DNA of 64,000 nt from Xanthomonas sp. DAR 34887 (GTDB taxonomy: Bacteria > Pseudomonadota > Gammaproteobacteria > Xanthomonadales > Xanthomonadaceae): contig NZ_CP162490.1 in assembly GCF_041245805.1 (NCBI RefSeq), positions 1,217,001-1,281,000 on the forward strand. The letters run 5' to 3'. The translations under genes were made by a program, and so were the position numbers. The notes beneath the pieces are model-generated. The model was not told the DNA's origin. It saw only the letters and a list, made by a program, of their open reading frames with translations, and searched no databases. Below are positions 45,265 to 53,435 of the stretch, in pieces (position 1 is the first letter of the stretch; the number at the start of each line of letters is the position of its first letter).

Positions 45265-47587
45265 CGGACCGGCCGCCAGCGACGCGGCGTTGCCGCAGGT
45301 GCAGCGTTCGTTGCAGCACGACAGCGCGCAGGCGCATGTCAGCGGCCAGGCGCGCTATATCGACGATCTGCCGGAGCCGCCCGGCATGTTGCATCTGGCG
45401 TTCGGCCTGAGCGAGCACGCGCATGCGCGGTTGTTGCGGGTGGACCTGGCGCCGGTGCGCGCCGCGCCCGGCGTGGTGGCGGTGTTCGCCGCCGCCGATA
45501 TTCCCGGCGAGAACAACGTCGCTCCGGTCGCGCACGACGATCCGCTGTTCGCCGGCGACGAAGTGCTCTATCACGGCCAGCCGCTGTTCGTCGTCGCCGC
45601 CGACAGCCATGCCGCCGCCAGGCGCGCGGCGCGTCTGGCGCAGGTCGAGTACGCGCCGCTGCCGGCGCTGCTGAGCATCGCCGAGGCGCGCGCCGCCGGT
45701 GCGGTGCTGGAGCCGGCGCAGCGCATGGCGCGCGGCGGCGATGTCGATGCCGCCCTGGCCGCGGCGCCGCGGCAGTGCAGCGGCGCGCTGGAGATCGGCG
45801 GGCAGGAGCATTTCTATCTGGAAGGGCAGATCGCGCTGGCCTTGCCGGGCGAGCAGGGACAGCTGCATGTGCTGTCCTCGACCCAGCACCCGAGCGAGGT
45901 GCAGCACCTGATCGCGGAACTGCTCGGGTTGCCCAGCGCCGACGTGACCGTGGAAGTGCGGCGCATGGGCGGCGCATTCGGCGGCAAGGAAACCCAGGCG
46001 GCGGCGCCGGCCGCGGCCTGCGCGCTGGTCGCGGCGCTCACCGGGCGCCCGGCCAAGCTGCGCTACGACCGCGACGACGACATGCGCATCACCGGCAAGC
46101 GCCACGACTTCGTGGTCGACTACCGCGCCGGCTTCGACGGCGACGGCCGCATCCTGGCGCTGCGCCTGGAACTGGCCTCGCGCTGCGGCGCCACCACCGA
46201 CCTGTCGCTGGCGATCAACGACCGCGCCATGTTCCATGCCGACAACTGCTACTGGCTGCCGGTGGTGGAGATCGTCTCGCACCGGCTGCGCACGCATACC
46301 GTGTCCAACACCGCGTTTCGCGGCTTCGGCGGGCCGCAGGGCATGCTGGCGATCGAGCGGGTGCTGGACGCGGTCGCCGCCGCGCTGGGCCGCGATCCGC
46401 TGGCGGTGCGCCGCCTCAACCTGTACGCGGCGCCGCACCGCAACGTCACTCCGTACGGCATGACCGTGGAGGACAACGTCGCGCCGGCGCTGATCGAGGA
46501 ACTGGCCGCGCGCGCCGACTACGCCGCGCGGCAATCGGCGGTCGCCGCGTTCAACGCGCGCCACCGGGTGCTGAAGAAAGGCCTGGCGCTGACCCCGGTG
46601 AAGTTCGGCATCAGCTTCACCACCAGCCACCTCAACCAGGCAGGCGCGCTGGTGCTGGTCTACGCCGACGGCTCGGTGCAGCTCAACCACGGCGGCACCG
46701 AGATGGGCCAGGGCCTGATGATCAAGGTCGCGCAGATCGTCGCCGACGTGTTCGGCATCGGCGTGGAGCGCGTACGCATCACCGCCACGCGCACCGACAA
46801 GGTGCCCAATACCTCGGCCACCGCGGCCTCCTCCGGCACCGACCTCAACGGCATGGCCGCCTACAACGCGGCCAGCGAGATCCGCGCGCGGCTGGCCGCC
46901 CTGGCCGCCGAGCGCGGCGGCGTGGCGCCGGAGCAGGTGCGCTTCGCCGCCGGCAAGGTCGTCGCCGGCAGCCTGGAACTTGCGTTCGGCGCGCTGTGCC
47001 GGCAGGCGCACATGGCGCGCATCTCGCTGGCCGCCAGCGGCTACTACGCCACGCCCAAGATCCACTACGACCGCGCCAGCCACCGCGGCCGCCCGTTCTA
47101 CTACTTCGCCTACGGCGCGGCGCTGAGCGAAGTGGTGATCGACACGCTGACCGGCGAGCACAAGGTGCTGGCGGTGGACGTGCTGCACGACGTCGGCCGC
47201 TCGCTCAACCCGGCGATCGACCTGGGCCAGATCGAGGGCGGCTTCGTCCAGGGCATGGGCTGGCTGACCACCGAGGAACTGGTCTACGACGCGCACGGCC
47301 GGTTGCTGACGCATGCGCCCTCCACCTACAAGATTCCCACCGCCAGCGACCGCCCGGCGCGGATGGACATCCGCCTGTGGCAGGCCGGCCGCAACAACGA
47401 GGCCACGATCCACCGTTCCAAGGCGGTCGGCGAACCGCCGTTGATGCTAGCCATCTCGGTGTTCTCGGCGCTGACCCAGGCGGTGGCCGCGGCGGCGCCT
47501 GGCACCGGACTGCCGGCGCTGGATGCGCCGGCCACGCCGGAACGGATCCTGGCCGCGATCGCGGCACGGCACGCCGATGCGCGCTGA
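45257..47587 (+). CDS. xdhB: Xanthine dehydrogenase large subunit (molybdopterin)
   Basis: A 776-residue molybdenum-binding subunit that oxidises hypoxanthine and xanthine to urate. It has the domain start GQARYIDDLPEPPGMLH, the moco-binding stretches MGGAFGGKETQ and FRGFGGPQGMLAIE, the later HGGTEMGQGLMIKVAQI, and the catalytic Glu in SKAVGEPPLMLA. The start is the ATG overlapping the small-subunit end; upstream frame is not conserved. No dedicated molybdopterin-synthesis gene is in the window, but XdhC follows. Confidence 0.96.
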   Translation: MADGPAASDAALPQVQRSLQHDSAQAHVSGQARYIDDLPEPPGMLHLAFGLSEHAHARLLRVDLAPVRAAPGVVAVFAAADIPGENNVAPVAHDDPLFAGDEVLYHGQPLFVVAADSHAAARRAARLAQVEYAPLPALLSIAEARAAGAVLEPAQRMARGGDVDAALAAAPRQCSGALEIGGQEHFYLEGQIALALPGEQGQLHVLSSTQHPSEVQHLIAELLGLPSADVTVEVRRMGGAFGGKETQAAAPAAACALVAALTGRPAKLRYDRDDDMRITGKRHDFVVDYRAGFDGDGRILALRLELASRCGATTDLSLAINDRAMFHADNCYWLPVVEIVSHRLRTHTVSNTAFRGFGGPQGMLAIERVLDAVAAALGRDPLAVRRLNLYAAPHRNVTPYGMTVEDNVAPALIEELAARADYAARQSAVAAFNARHRVLKKGLALTPVKFGISFTTSHLNQAGALVLVYADGSVQLNHGGTEMGQGLMIKVAQIVADVFGIGVERVRITATRTDKVPNTSATAASSGTDLNGMAAYNAASEIRARLAALAAERGGVAPEQVRFAAGKVVAGSLELAFGALCRQAHMARISLAASGYYATPKIHYDRASHRGRPFYYFAYGAALSEVVIDTLTGEHKVLAVDVLHDVGRSLNPAIDLGQIEGGFVQGMGWLTTEELVYDAHGRLLTHAPSTYKIPTASDRPARMDIRLWQAGRNNEATIHRSKAVGEPPLMLAISVFSALTQAVAAAAPGTGLPALDAPATPERILAAIAARHADAR

Positions 47588-48635
47588 CTGGAGCCTGCAG
47601 GCCGAAGCGGCGCTGGCCCGCGGTGCGACCGCGCTGGTCACGGTGCTGGCCACCGCCGGCTCCACCCCGCGCGAGGCCGGCACGCGCATGCTGGTGAGCG
47701 CCGACGGCAGCATCGGCACCATCGGCGGCGGCGTGCTCGAGTGGCGCGCCTGCGCGCTGGCGCGTGAGCTCCTCGCGCAGCCGCCAGGCAGCTGGCAGGT
47801 GCAGGACTACACGCTGGGCGCGGTCGCGCCGGCGCGCGCCGTGCGTTGCAGCGGCAGGTGCGGCGATTGCGCGACGCACGCCCGGGCCGACGATCTGCTC
47901 GGCCAATGCTGTGGCGGCCGCGTGCGGCTGCTGCTGGAGCGGCTGGACCCGGCGCGCAGCGACTGGCTGCGACAGGCGACGCTGGGGCGCACGCTGCTGA
48001 CCCAACTGCGGCGCGGCGATCTCGAACACCGCATCGGCGATGCGCCGGCGCAAGCGCTGTCGCTGCGTGCGCCGGCGCCGGCGGCGGGCGCCTTGCTGGC
48101 GCAGGCGATCGGTCCGCGCTGCACGCCGCTGCATTTGTTCGGTGCCGGCCATGTCGGCATCGCCATCGCGCGTGCGCTGCACGGGCTGCCGTTCGCGCTG
48201 GCCTGGTCCGATTCGCGCGCGGACCTTGCGGCTGCGGCCGGCGCGGAGCATCTGCAGGAAGCGGCACTGCTCGCGCGTGCCGCCGCGGCGCCGGCCGAGG
48301 CGATGCTGCTGATCCTGACTCACGACCACGCGCTGGATTATCGGCTCACCGCGGCGGCGCTGGGTGGCGAGGCGGGCTTCGTCGGCCTGATCGGCTCGGC
48401 CTCCAAGCGCGCGCGCTTCCTGTCGCGACTGCGCCAGGACGGCCTGGGCGAGGCCGCGCAGGCGCGGCTGACCTGCCCGATCGGTCTGCCCGGCATCGAC
48501 GGCAAGGCCCCCGCGGTGATCGCGCTGGCGGTGGCTGCACAGCTGTTGCTGCGTGTGTCGGCCTTGGAGACGCAGGGTCCGCAGGTGGAGGGCGCTGCGT
48601 CACTGCTGCAGCTATCTGTGCTCGGTGCGCGCTGA
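47577..48635 (+). CDS. xdhC: Xanthine dehydrogenase maturation factor XdhC, with a Cys-rich insert
   Basis: A 352-residue XdhC/CoxI protein that binds molybdopterin, promotes its sulfuration and inserts it into XdhB. Normal features: GSTPREAGTRMLV, GTIGGGVLEW, the Rossmann part LHLFGAGHVGIAIARAL, LTHDHALDYRLTAAAL and GLIGSASKRARFLSRL. The Cys motif LGQCCGGRV is preceded by about 20 extra residues that contain three more Cys (RCSGRCGDC). I do not know this insert from the family; it could be real or the product of two compensating indels. It overlaps xdhB by 11 bp and ends the operon. Confidence 0.9.
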   Translation: MRADWSLQAEAALARGATALVTVLATAGSTPREAGTRMLVSADGSIGTIGGGVLEWRACALARELLAQPPGSWQVQDYTLGAVAPARAVRCSGRCGDCATHARADDLLGQCCGGRVRLLLERLDPARSDWLRQATLGRTLLTQLRRGDLEHRIGDAPAQALSLRAPAPAAGALLAQAIGPRCTPLHLFGAGHVGIAIARALHGLPFALAWSDSRADLAAAAGAEHLQEAALLARAAAAPAEAMLLILTHDHALDYRLTAAALGGEAGFVGLIGSASKRARFLSRLRQDGLGEAAQARLTCPIGLPGIDGKAPAVIALAVAAQLLLRVSALETQGPQVEGAASLLQLSVLGAR

Positions 48636-48719
48636 TATCGCCATCGTGGAGGTGCTGCGTGGCCTCGGGTGATCAGTCACGATGAGCCAAGTGTGAGAGG
48701 TTCGGACTTCGGACACAGC

Positions 48720-49195
48720 CTGTCGGGGCTGAAGCCCCTCCTACAGTGCACCCAGGCAGCTCGCCGCAAGCCCGTGTAGGAGCGGCTTCAGCCGCGACGA
48801 GCGAAGCGGTGCGCTTGCCGATGGCGCAATGCGTCGGGACTGAAGCCCTCCTACAGTGCACCCAGGCAGCTCGCCACAAGTCCCCTGTAGGAGCGGCTTC
48901 AGCCGCGACCAGCGAAGTGTGGGAGGTTGCACTTCGGACAGAGCTTGTCGGGGCTGAAGCCCCTCCAACAGTGCACCCAGGCAGCTGGCCGCAAGCCTGT
49001 AGGAGCGGCTTCAGCCGCGACGAGCGAAGTATTGGAGGTTCGGACTTCGGACACAGTCTGTCGGGGCTGAAGCCCCTCCTACAGTGCACACACGCAGCTT
49101 GCCGCGAGTCCCTGTAGGAGCGGCTTCAGCCGCGACGAGCGAAGTGGTGTGCTTTCCGTCGGTGCGATGCGTCGGAGCTGAAGCCCCCTACATTG
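48720..49195. repeat. Tandem REP-like array, about 112-bp period
   Basis: Two palindromic elements alternate. One has the core GTAGGAGCGGCTTCAGCCGC, starting at 48776, 48887, 48999 and 49114. The other has GGGGCTGAAGCCCC or a variant, starting near 48725, 48837, 48950, 49063 and 49174. The unit therefore repeats about every 112 bp for four full copies. Each core folds into a GCGGCT-TC-AGCCGC hairpin. Intervening sequence (TACAGTGCACCCAGGCAGC) is also conserved. The array fills the 622-bp gap between convergent xdhC and cysK, where there is no gene. Confidence 0.9.
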
Positions 49196-49257
49196 CATCC
49201 AACTCACGCGCCGCAAGTGCGTGGCGACGCGGCTGCATCACCGCGCCGCCACGGCGA

Positions 49258-50217
49258 TCACGGCAGGCCGGCCAGCCAGTCGTCGTCGGAGCCCTCGTTG
49301 ATGTCGGCGAACAGCGGGGTGGAGAAGTAGCGCTCGCCGGTGTCGGGCAGCATCGCCAGGATCACCGAGCCGGGCGCGGCGGTCTCGGCCACGCGCAGTG
49401 CGGTGGCCACGGTGCCGCCGCCGGAGATGCCGGTGAAGATGCCTTCCTCGGCGGCAAGGCGACGCGAGACGGAGATCGCGTCGGTGTCCTCCACGCTCAA
49501 CACGTCGTCGTAGACCTCGCGGTTGAGCACCTCCGGCACGAAGTCCGGGGTCCAGCCCTGGATCTTGTGCGGCTTCCACTCCTGGCCCTGCAGCAGGGCG
49601 GCGCCGGCCGGCTCGGTGGCGGTGATGCGGATGTCCGGGCGCGCCACGCGCAGCACTTCGCCGACGCCGGTGAGGGTGCCGCCAGTGCCCCAGCCGCTGA
49701 CGAAATGATCGAGCCGGCGGCCGGCGAAATCGCGCAGGATTTCCGCGGCGGTGGTGCTGCGGTGGTAGGCCGGGTTGGCCGGGTTGGCGAACTGGCGGGC
49801 CAGGAACCAGCCATGCTGCTGGGCCAGTTCCTCGGCCTTGCGCACCATGCCGCTGCCGCGCTCTGCGGCCGGGGTCAGGATCACCTTGGCACCGAACGCG
49901 CGCATCAGCTTGCGGCGTTCGATCGAGAAGGTCTCCACCATCGTCGCCACGAACTTGTAGCCGCGCGCGGCGGCGACCATCGCCAGGGCCACGCCGGTGT
50001 TGCCGGAGGTGGCTTCGACGATCGTGTCGCCGGGCTTGAGCAGACCCTTGGCCTCGGCGTCGAGCACGATCGCCAGCGCCAGCCGGTCCTTGACCGAGCC
50101 GCCGGGGTTGAATGCCTCGACCTTGACGTACAGGTCCACGTGCGCGGGCGGCAGGCGGTGCAGCTTGACGATCGGGGTGTGGCCGATGGTGTCGAGGATG
50201 TTGTCGTAGATGGCCAT
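49258..50217 (-). CDS. cysK: Cysteine synthase A (O-acetylserine sulfhydrylase)
   Basis: A 319-residue PLP enzyme that makes cysteine from O-acetylserine and sulfide. The PLP Lys is K43 in AFNPGGSVKDRLAL. The substrate loop TSGNTGVALAMVAAARGYK, the phosphate-binding GWGTGGTLTGVGEVLR and ISGGGTVATALRV are intact. The order downstream of cysG, read leftward with 29 bp between them, indicates co-transcription. A CysB-type gene is divergent from the pair. Confidence 0.96.
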   Translation of the reverse strand: MAIYDNILDTIGHTPIVKLHRLPPAHVDLYVKVEAFNPGGSVKDRLALAIVLDAEAKGLLKPGDTIVEATSGNTGVALAMVAAARGYKFVATMVETFSIERRKLMRAFGAKVILTPAAERGSGMVRKAEELAQQHGWFLARQFANPANPAYHRSTTAAEILRDFAGRRLDHFVSGWGTGGTLTGVGEVLRVARPDIRITATEPAGAALLQGQEWKPHKIQGWTPDFVPEVLNREVYDDVLSVEDTDAISVSRRLAAEEGIFTGISGGGTVATALRVAETAAPGSVILAMLPDTGERYFSTPLFADINEGSDDDWLAGLP

Positions 50218-50246
50218 GCGCAGGGTCTCCGTAAAAAGGATGCGGG

Positions 50247-51458
50247 TCAGGCGGCGTGGGCCAGGGTAGGCACGGCCGGCTTCGGGAAAGGTGAGGGCGC
50301 GGCGCCCAGCGGCGCGGCGCCGAACCAGTGCAGGCCGGTCGCCAGCGCGGCCACCTCGCCCAGGATCAGCAATGCCGGCGAACGCACCTGGTGCGCGCGG
50401 GCGGTGTCGGGCAGGTCGGCCAGGGTGCCGACCACCACCCGCTGCTGCGGGCGCGAGCCGTTTTCCACCAGCGCGAAGGGGGTGTCGGCGGCGCGGCCGG
50501 CGCGCAACAGGCGTTCGCGCACGGTGTCCAGTCCGGCCACGCCCATGTATACCGCCAGGGTCTGCCGCTCCTGCGCCAGCGCGGCCCAGTCCAGCGTGTC
50601 GAAGGAGTCCTTGCAGTGCGCGGTGGCCAGGCGCAGCGACTGCGCGTGCGCGCGGTGGGTCAGCGGGATGCCGGCGTAGGCCGCGCAGGCCAGCGCCGCG
50701 GTGATGCCCGGCACCACCGCGTAGGGCACGCCGTGTGCGCGCAGGTATTCCAGTTCCTCGCCGCCGCGGCCGAACACGAACGGATCGCCGCCCTTCAGCC
50801 GCACCACGCGGCGCCCGCGCCGCGCGTGCTCCAGCATCAGCGCGTGGATCTGCTCCTGGCGCATGCTGTGGCCGCTGCCCGACTTGCCGACTTCGATCCG
50901 CTCGGCCGTGTCCGGCAGCAGGTCCAGGATCGCGGCGCTGACCAGGCGGTCGTGCAGGACCACATCGGCGCCGCGCAGCGCGCGCAGCGCGTTGAGCGTC
51001 AGCAGGCCGGGATCGCCGGGGCCGGCGCCGACCAGGGTCACCGTGCCGGGACGGAGCGCTTGCGCTGCAGCGGCGGATGCGTCGATGCCGTTGCCTGCAT
51101 CGTCCGCCGATGCGTTGGCTGCGACCGTGACGGTTGCGCCGATCGCATCCTGCGCCAGCACCCGCAGCGCCGCGGCGGCCTGCAGCGCCTGCCGGTTCAG
51201 CGCGGGGTCGTCGCTGGCGGCGACCAGATACCACACCGCATCCAGCCAGGCGCCATCGAAGCGGCCGCGCAGCCACTGGATGCGTCCTGCATCGGCCAGG
51301 GCCTGCAAAACCGGCGTCAGCGCCGGCGCCCCCAGCCGCGGCAGCGCGCCGGCCGCGAGCAGCGCCTGTATCTGACGCTCGGCGGCGGCGCCGCCACCGA
51401 CCACCAGCACGGGCCGCTCGCGCAGGTCCGGATACAACGCAATCGGGGCAGGGCTCAC
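50247..51458 (-). CDS. cysG: Siroheme synthase CysG with an internally shortened dehydrogenase/chelatase half
   Basis: A 403-residue protein, about 55 shorter than E. coli CysG. The C-terminal uroporphyrinogen-III methyltransferase domain is whole: TLVGAGPGDPGLLTLNALRA, RLKGGDPFVFGRGGEELEYL and VPGITAALACAAYAGIPLTH. The N-terminal part keeps the NAD-binding VLVVGGGAAAERQIQALLAA and YLVAASDDPALNRQAL. It then passes directly into a 35-residue Ala-rich linker. The catalytic NVVD-Asp strand, the ISSGG helix and the dimerisation domain are missing. Methylation to precorrin-2 should work, but oxidation and iron insertion may need another enzyme. It heads the cysG-cysK unit. Confidence 0.9.
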   Translation of the reverse strand: MSPAPIALYPDLRERPVLVVGGGAAAERQIQALLAAGALPRLGAPALTPVLQALADAGRIQWLRGRFDGAWLDAVWYLVAASDDPALNRQALQAAAALRVLAQDAIGATVTVAANASADDAGNGIDASAAAAQALRPGTVTLVGAGPGDPGLLTLNALRALRGADVVLHDRLVSAAILDLLPDTAERIEVGKSGSGHSMRQEQIHALMLEHARRGRRVVRLKGGDPFVFGRGGEELEYLRAHGVPYAVVPGITAALACAAYAGIPLTHRAHAQSLRLATAHCKDSFDTLDWAALAQERQTLAVYMGVAGLDTVRERLLRAGRAADTPFALVENGSRPQQRVVVGTLADLPDTARAHQVRSPALLILGEVAALATGLHWFGAAPLGAAPSPFPKPAVPTLAHAA

Positions 51459-51505
51459 GGCGGTCGCAACGCAGGAAGGAGGTGGGAGGCGTGACCGTAG
51501 CGCCG

Positions 51506-51562
51506 CCTTATAGCCGCCGGAAATGACTTCATGCCTCTACCAGATAGCTTTCGGTTATAAGG
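51506..51562. promoter_or_regulatory. Inverted repeat in the cysG/cysB-type divergent region
   Basis: CCTTATA (51506-51512) and TATAAGG (51556-51562) are perfect inverted arms, 50 bp apart, in the 168-bp gap between cysG and the LysR/CysB-type gene. The AT-rich arms stand out in the surrounding GC-rich DNA. They could be paired sites of the CysB-like protein controlling both directions. The assignment is inferred from position only. Confidence 0.45.
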
Positions 51563-51626
51563 TGAGAGGCCCATTTCCACTACAGTCGTGGCTGCTCCCG
51601 CCAGGCGGCGCCTCGCCCTCGCTCCG

Positions 51627-52610
51627 ATGACGCTGACCCAACTCCGCTACCTCGTCGCCATCGCCGATGCCGATCTCAACATCACCCTGGCCGCGGCGCG
51701 CGTGCACGCCACCCAGCCGGGGCTGTCCAAGCAGCTCAAGCAACTGGAGGACGAACTCGGCTTCCTGCTGTTCGTGCGCAAGGGTCGCAGCCTGGAAACG
51801 GTGACCCCGGCCGGCCGCGAAGTGATCGAGCGCGCCCGCGCGGTGCTGGCCGAGGCCAACAACATCCGCACCTACGCCGCCAACCAGCGCCGCGAGAGCC
51901 AGGGCCAGCTGACCCTGACCACCACCCACACCCAGGCGCGCTTCGTGTTGCCGCCGGCGGTGGCGCAGATCAAGCAGGCGTATCCGCAGGTCAGCGTGCA
52001 TCTGCAGCAGGCCGCCGAGAGCGCGGCGCTGGACCTGCTCAGCCAGGGCGATGCCGACATCGCCATCGTCAGCACCGCCGGCAGCGAACCGGGCGCCGGC
52101 ATCGCGGTGCCGCTGTACCGCTGGCGGCGGCTGGTGCTGGTGCCGCGCGGGCATGCGCTGGACGTGCCCAAGCGGGTGCCGGACATGGCCGCGCTGGCGG
52201 TGCAGCCGCTGATCAGCTACGAATCCTCGACCCGCTCCGGCTCTTCGCTGCAACGCGCGTTCGGCCGGCTCGGGCTGGAGCCGAGCATCGCCCTGACCGC
52301 ACTCGATGCCGACCTGATCAAGACCTACGTGCGCGCCGGCCTCGGCGTCGGCCTGCTCGCGGAAATGGCGGTGCATGCCGGCGACACCGACCTGCGCGCC
52401 TGGCCGGCGCCGCCGGAGATTCCCGAGTGCATCGCCTGGGCGGTGCTGCCGCGCGACCGCGTGCTGCGCGACTACGCGCTGGAACTGGTGCACGTGCTGG
52501 CACCGCAGATCGACACCCGCGACCTGCGCCGGGTCATGGAAGGCAACCAGGAACCGGACTGGCCGACCCCGCCGACCTGGGAAGAGCTGACCCAGACCAT
52601 CACCAGCTGA
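51627..52610 (+). CDS. CysB-type LysR regulator of sulfur assimilation
   Basis: A 327-residue LysR protein of the CysB/Cbl branch. The DNA-binding part is LTQLRYLVAIADADLNITLA with HATQPGLSKQLKQLEDELGF, the CysB hallmark sequence. LTLTTTHTQARFVLPPAV starts the effector domain, where O- or N-acetylserine binds in CysB. The C-terminal tail is longer than usual (PDWPTPPTWEELTQTITS). I choose the ATG at MTLTQLRYL; the GTG 39 bp upstream adds unconserved sequence. It is divergent from cysG-cysK and probably controls those and other cys genes such as cysI-cysH at the end of the window. Confidence 0.9.
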   Translation: MTLTQLRYLVAIADADLNITLAAARVHATQPGLSKQLKQLEDELGFLLFVRKGRSLETVTPAGREVIERARAVLAEANNIRTYAANQRRESQGQLTLTTTHTQARFVLPPAVAQIKQAYPQVSVHLQQAAESAALDLLSQGDADIAIVSTAGSEPGAGIAVPLYRWRRLVLVPRGHALDVPKRVPDMAALAVQPLISYESSTRSGSSLQRAFGRLGLEPSIALTALDADLIKTYVRAGLGVGLLAEMAVHAGDTDLRAWPAPPEIPECIAWAVLPRDRVLRDYALELVHVLAPQIDTRDLRRVMEGNQEPDWPTPPTWEELTQTITS

Positions 52611-52804
52611 GCGGCGCTACCGCGTCGTCGCCGCGCCTGGCGCAAGCCGCGACGGCCGTGCGATCTCCGCATCGGCGGCGTCGACGGCGCCGCGCAAACG
52701 GCGCGCCGCCGCTACGCGCATCTGCCACCCGGTTGCGGTTGCCATTGCCATCGCGGCGCGCGGCCGCTACGGTGCGCGCTCTTTTATCCACCACAAGGAT
52801 GTCC

Positions 52805-53392
52805 ATGCACCCCGTCCTCCAGCAGAACCTGTTCTTCGTCAAGGAGCAGGTCGGCATGTTCAAGGCCGCCAACAACTACGACGTGTTCGATCCGCAGAGC
52901 AACCAGAAGGTGCTCGAATGCCGCGAGCCGAACCTGGGCGTGTTCACCAAGATCTTCCGGTTCACCGACTACAAGCGCATGACCCCGTTCCAGGTGGAAG
53001 TGCGCACGCCGAACGGGCAGAAGGTGCTGACGGTCAAGCGCGGGTTTTCGCTGTTCCTGTCCAAGGTCGAGGTGCTGGACGAGCACGATCGCCTGGTCGG
53101 TTCCTTCAGCCAGAAGTTCTTCTCCATCGGCGGCAAGTTCGACGTGCTCGATGCGCGCGAGAAGCTGGTGTGCACGCTGCGCGGCAAGTGGACCAGCTGG
53201 GATTTCCGCTTCGTGCAGGGCGAGCGCGAGCTGGCGCGCGTGGCCAAGAAGTGGGCCGGGCTGGGCAAGGAGCTGTTCACCTCCGCCGACAACTACATGC
53301 TCGCGATCGAGAATGCGGTGCCGGCCGAGGACGACGTGCGCATCCTGATCATGGCCGCGGTGCTGTGCATCGACATGGTGCTGAAGGAATAA
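52805..53392 (+). CDS. LURP-one-related/phospholipid scramblase-fold protein
   Basis: A 195-residue protein with the tubby-like beta-barrel fold of LURP-one and scramblase proteins: LFFVKEQVGMFKAANNYDVF near the start, then FSLFLSKVEVLDEHDRLVGS, FFSIGGKFDVLDAREKLVC and WTSWDFRFV. The C-terminal hydrophobic helix (DDVRILIMAAVLCIDMVL) is the usual buried one. I prefer the second ATG, which has AAGGA five bases ahead; the first ATG overlaps that ribosome-binding site. The function of bacterial members is unknown. It is convergent with a histidine kinase gene. Confidence 0.85.
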   Translation: MHPVLQQNLFFVKEQVGMFKAANNYDVFDPQSNQKVLECREPNLGVFTKIFRFTDYKRMTPFQVEVRTPNGQKVLTVKRGFSLFLSKVEVLDEHDRLVGSFSQKFFSIGGKFDVLDAREKLVCTLRGKWTSWDFRFVQGERELARVAKKWAGLGKELFTSADNYMLAIENAVPAEDDVRILIMAAVLCIDMVLKE

Positions 53393-53402
53393 CTGCAGTG
53401 TC

Positions 53403-53422
53403 GCGCGCGCCACGGCGCGCGC
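53403..53422. terminator. GC hairpin between convergent genes
   Basis: GCGCGCGCC and GGCGCGCGC are a near-continuous palindrome between the LURP-one stop and the end of the convergent kinase gene. There is no T-run, so bidirectional termination is only a possibility. Confidence 0.3.
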
Positions 53423-53435
53423 AGCGCGGCCGCGC

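Noticed and set aside
48720..49195. CRISPR array
   Set aside because: The repeats are two different palindromes with conserved linkers and a period of about 112 bp; there are no unique spacers and no cas genes.
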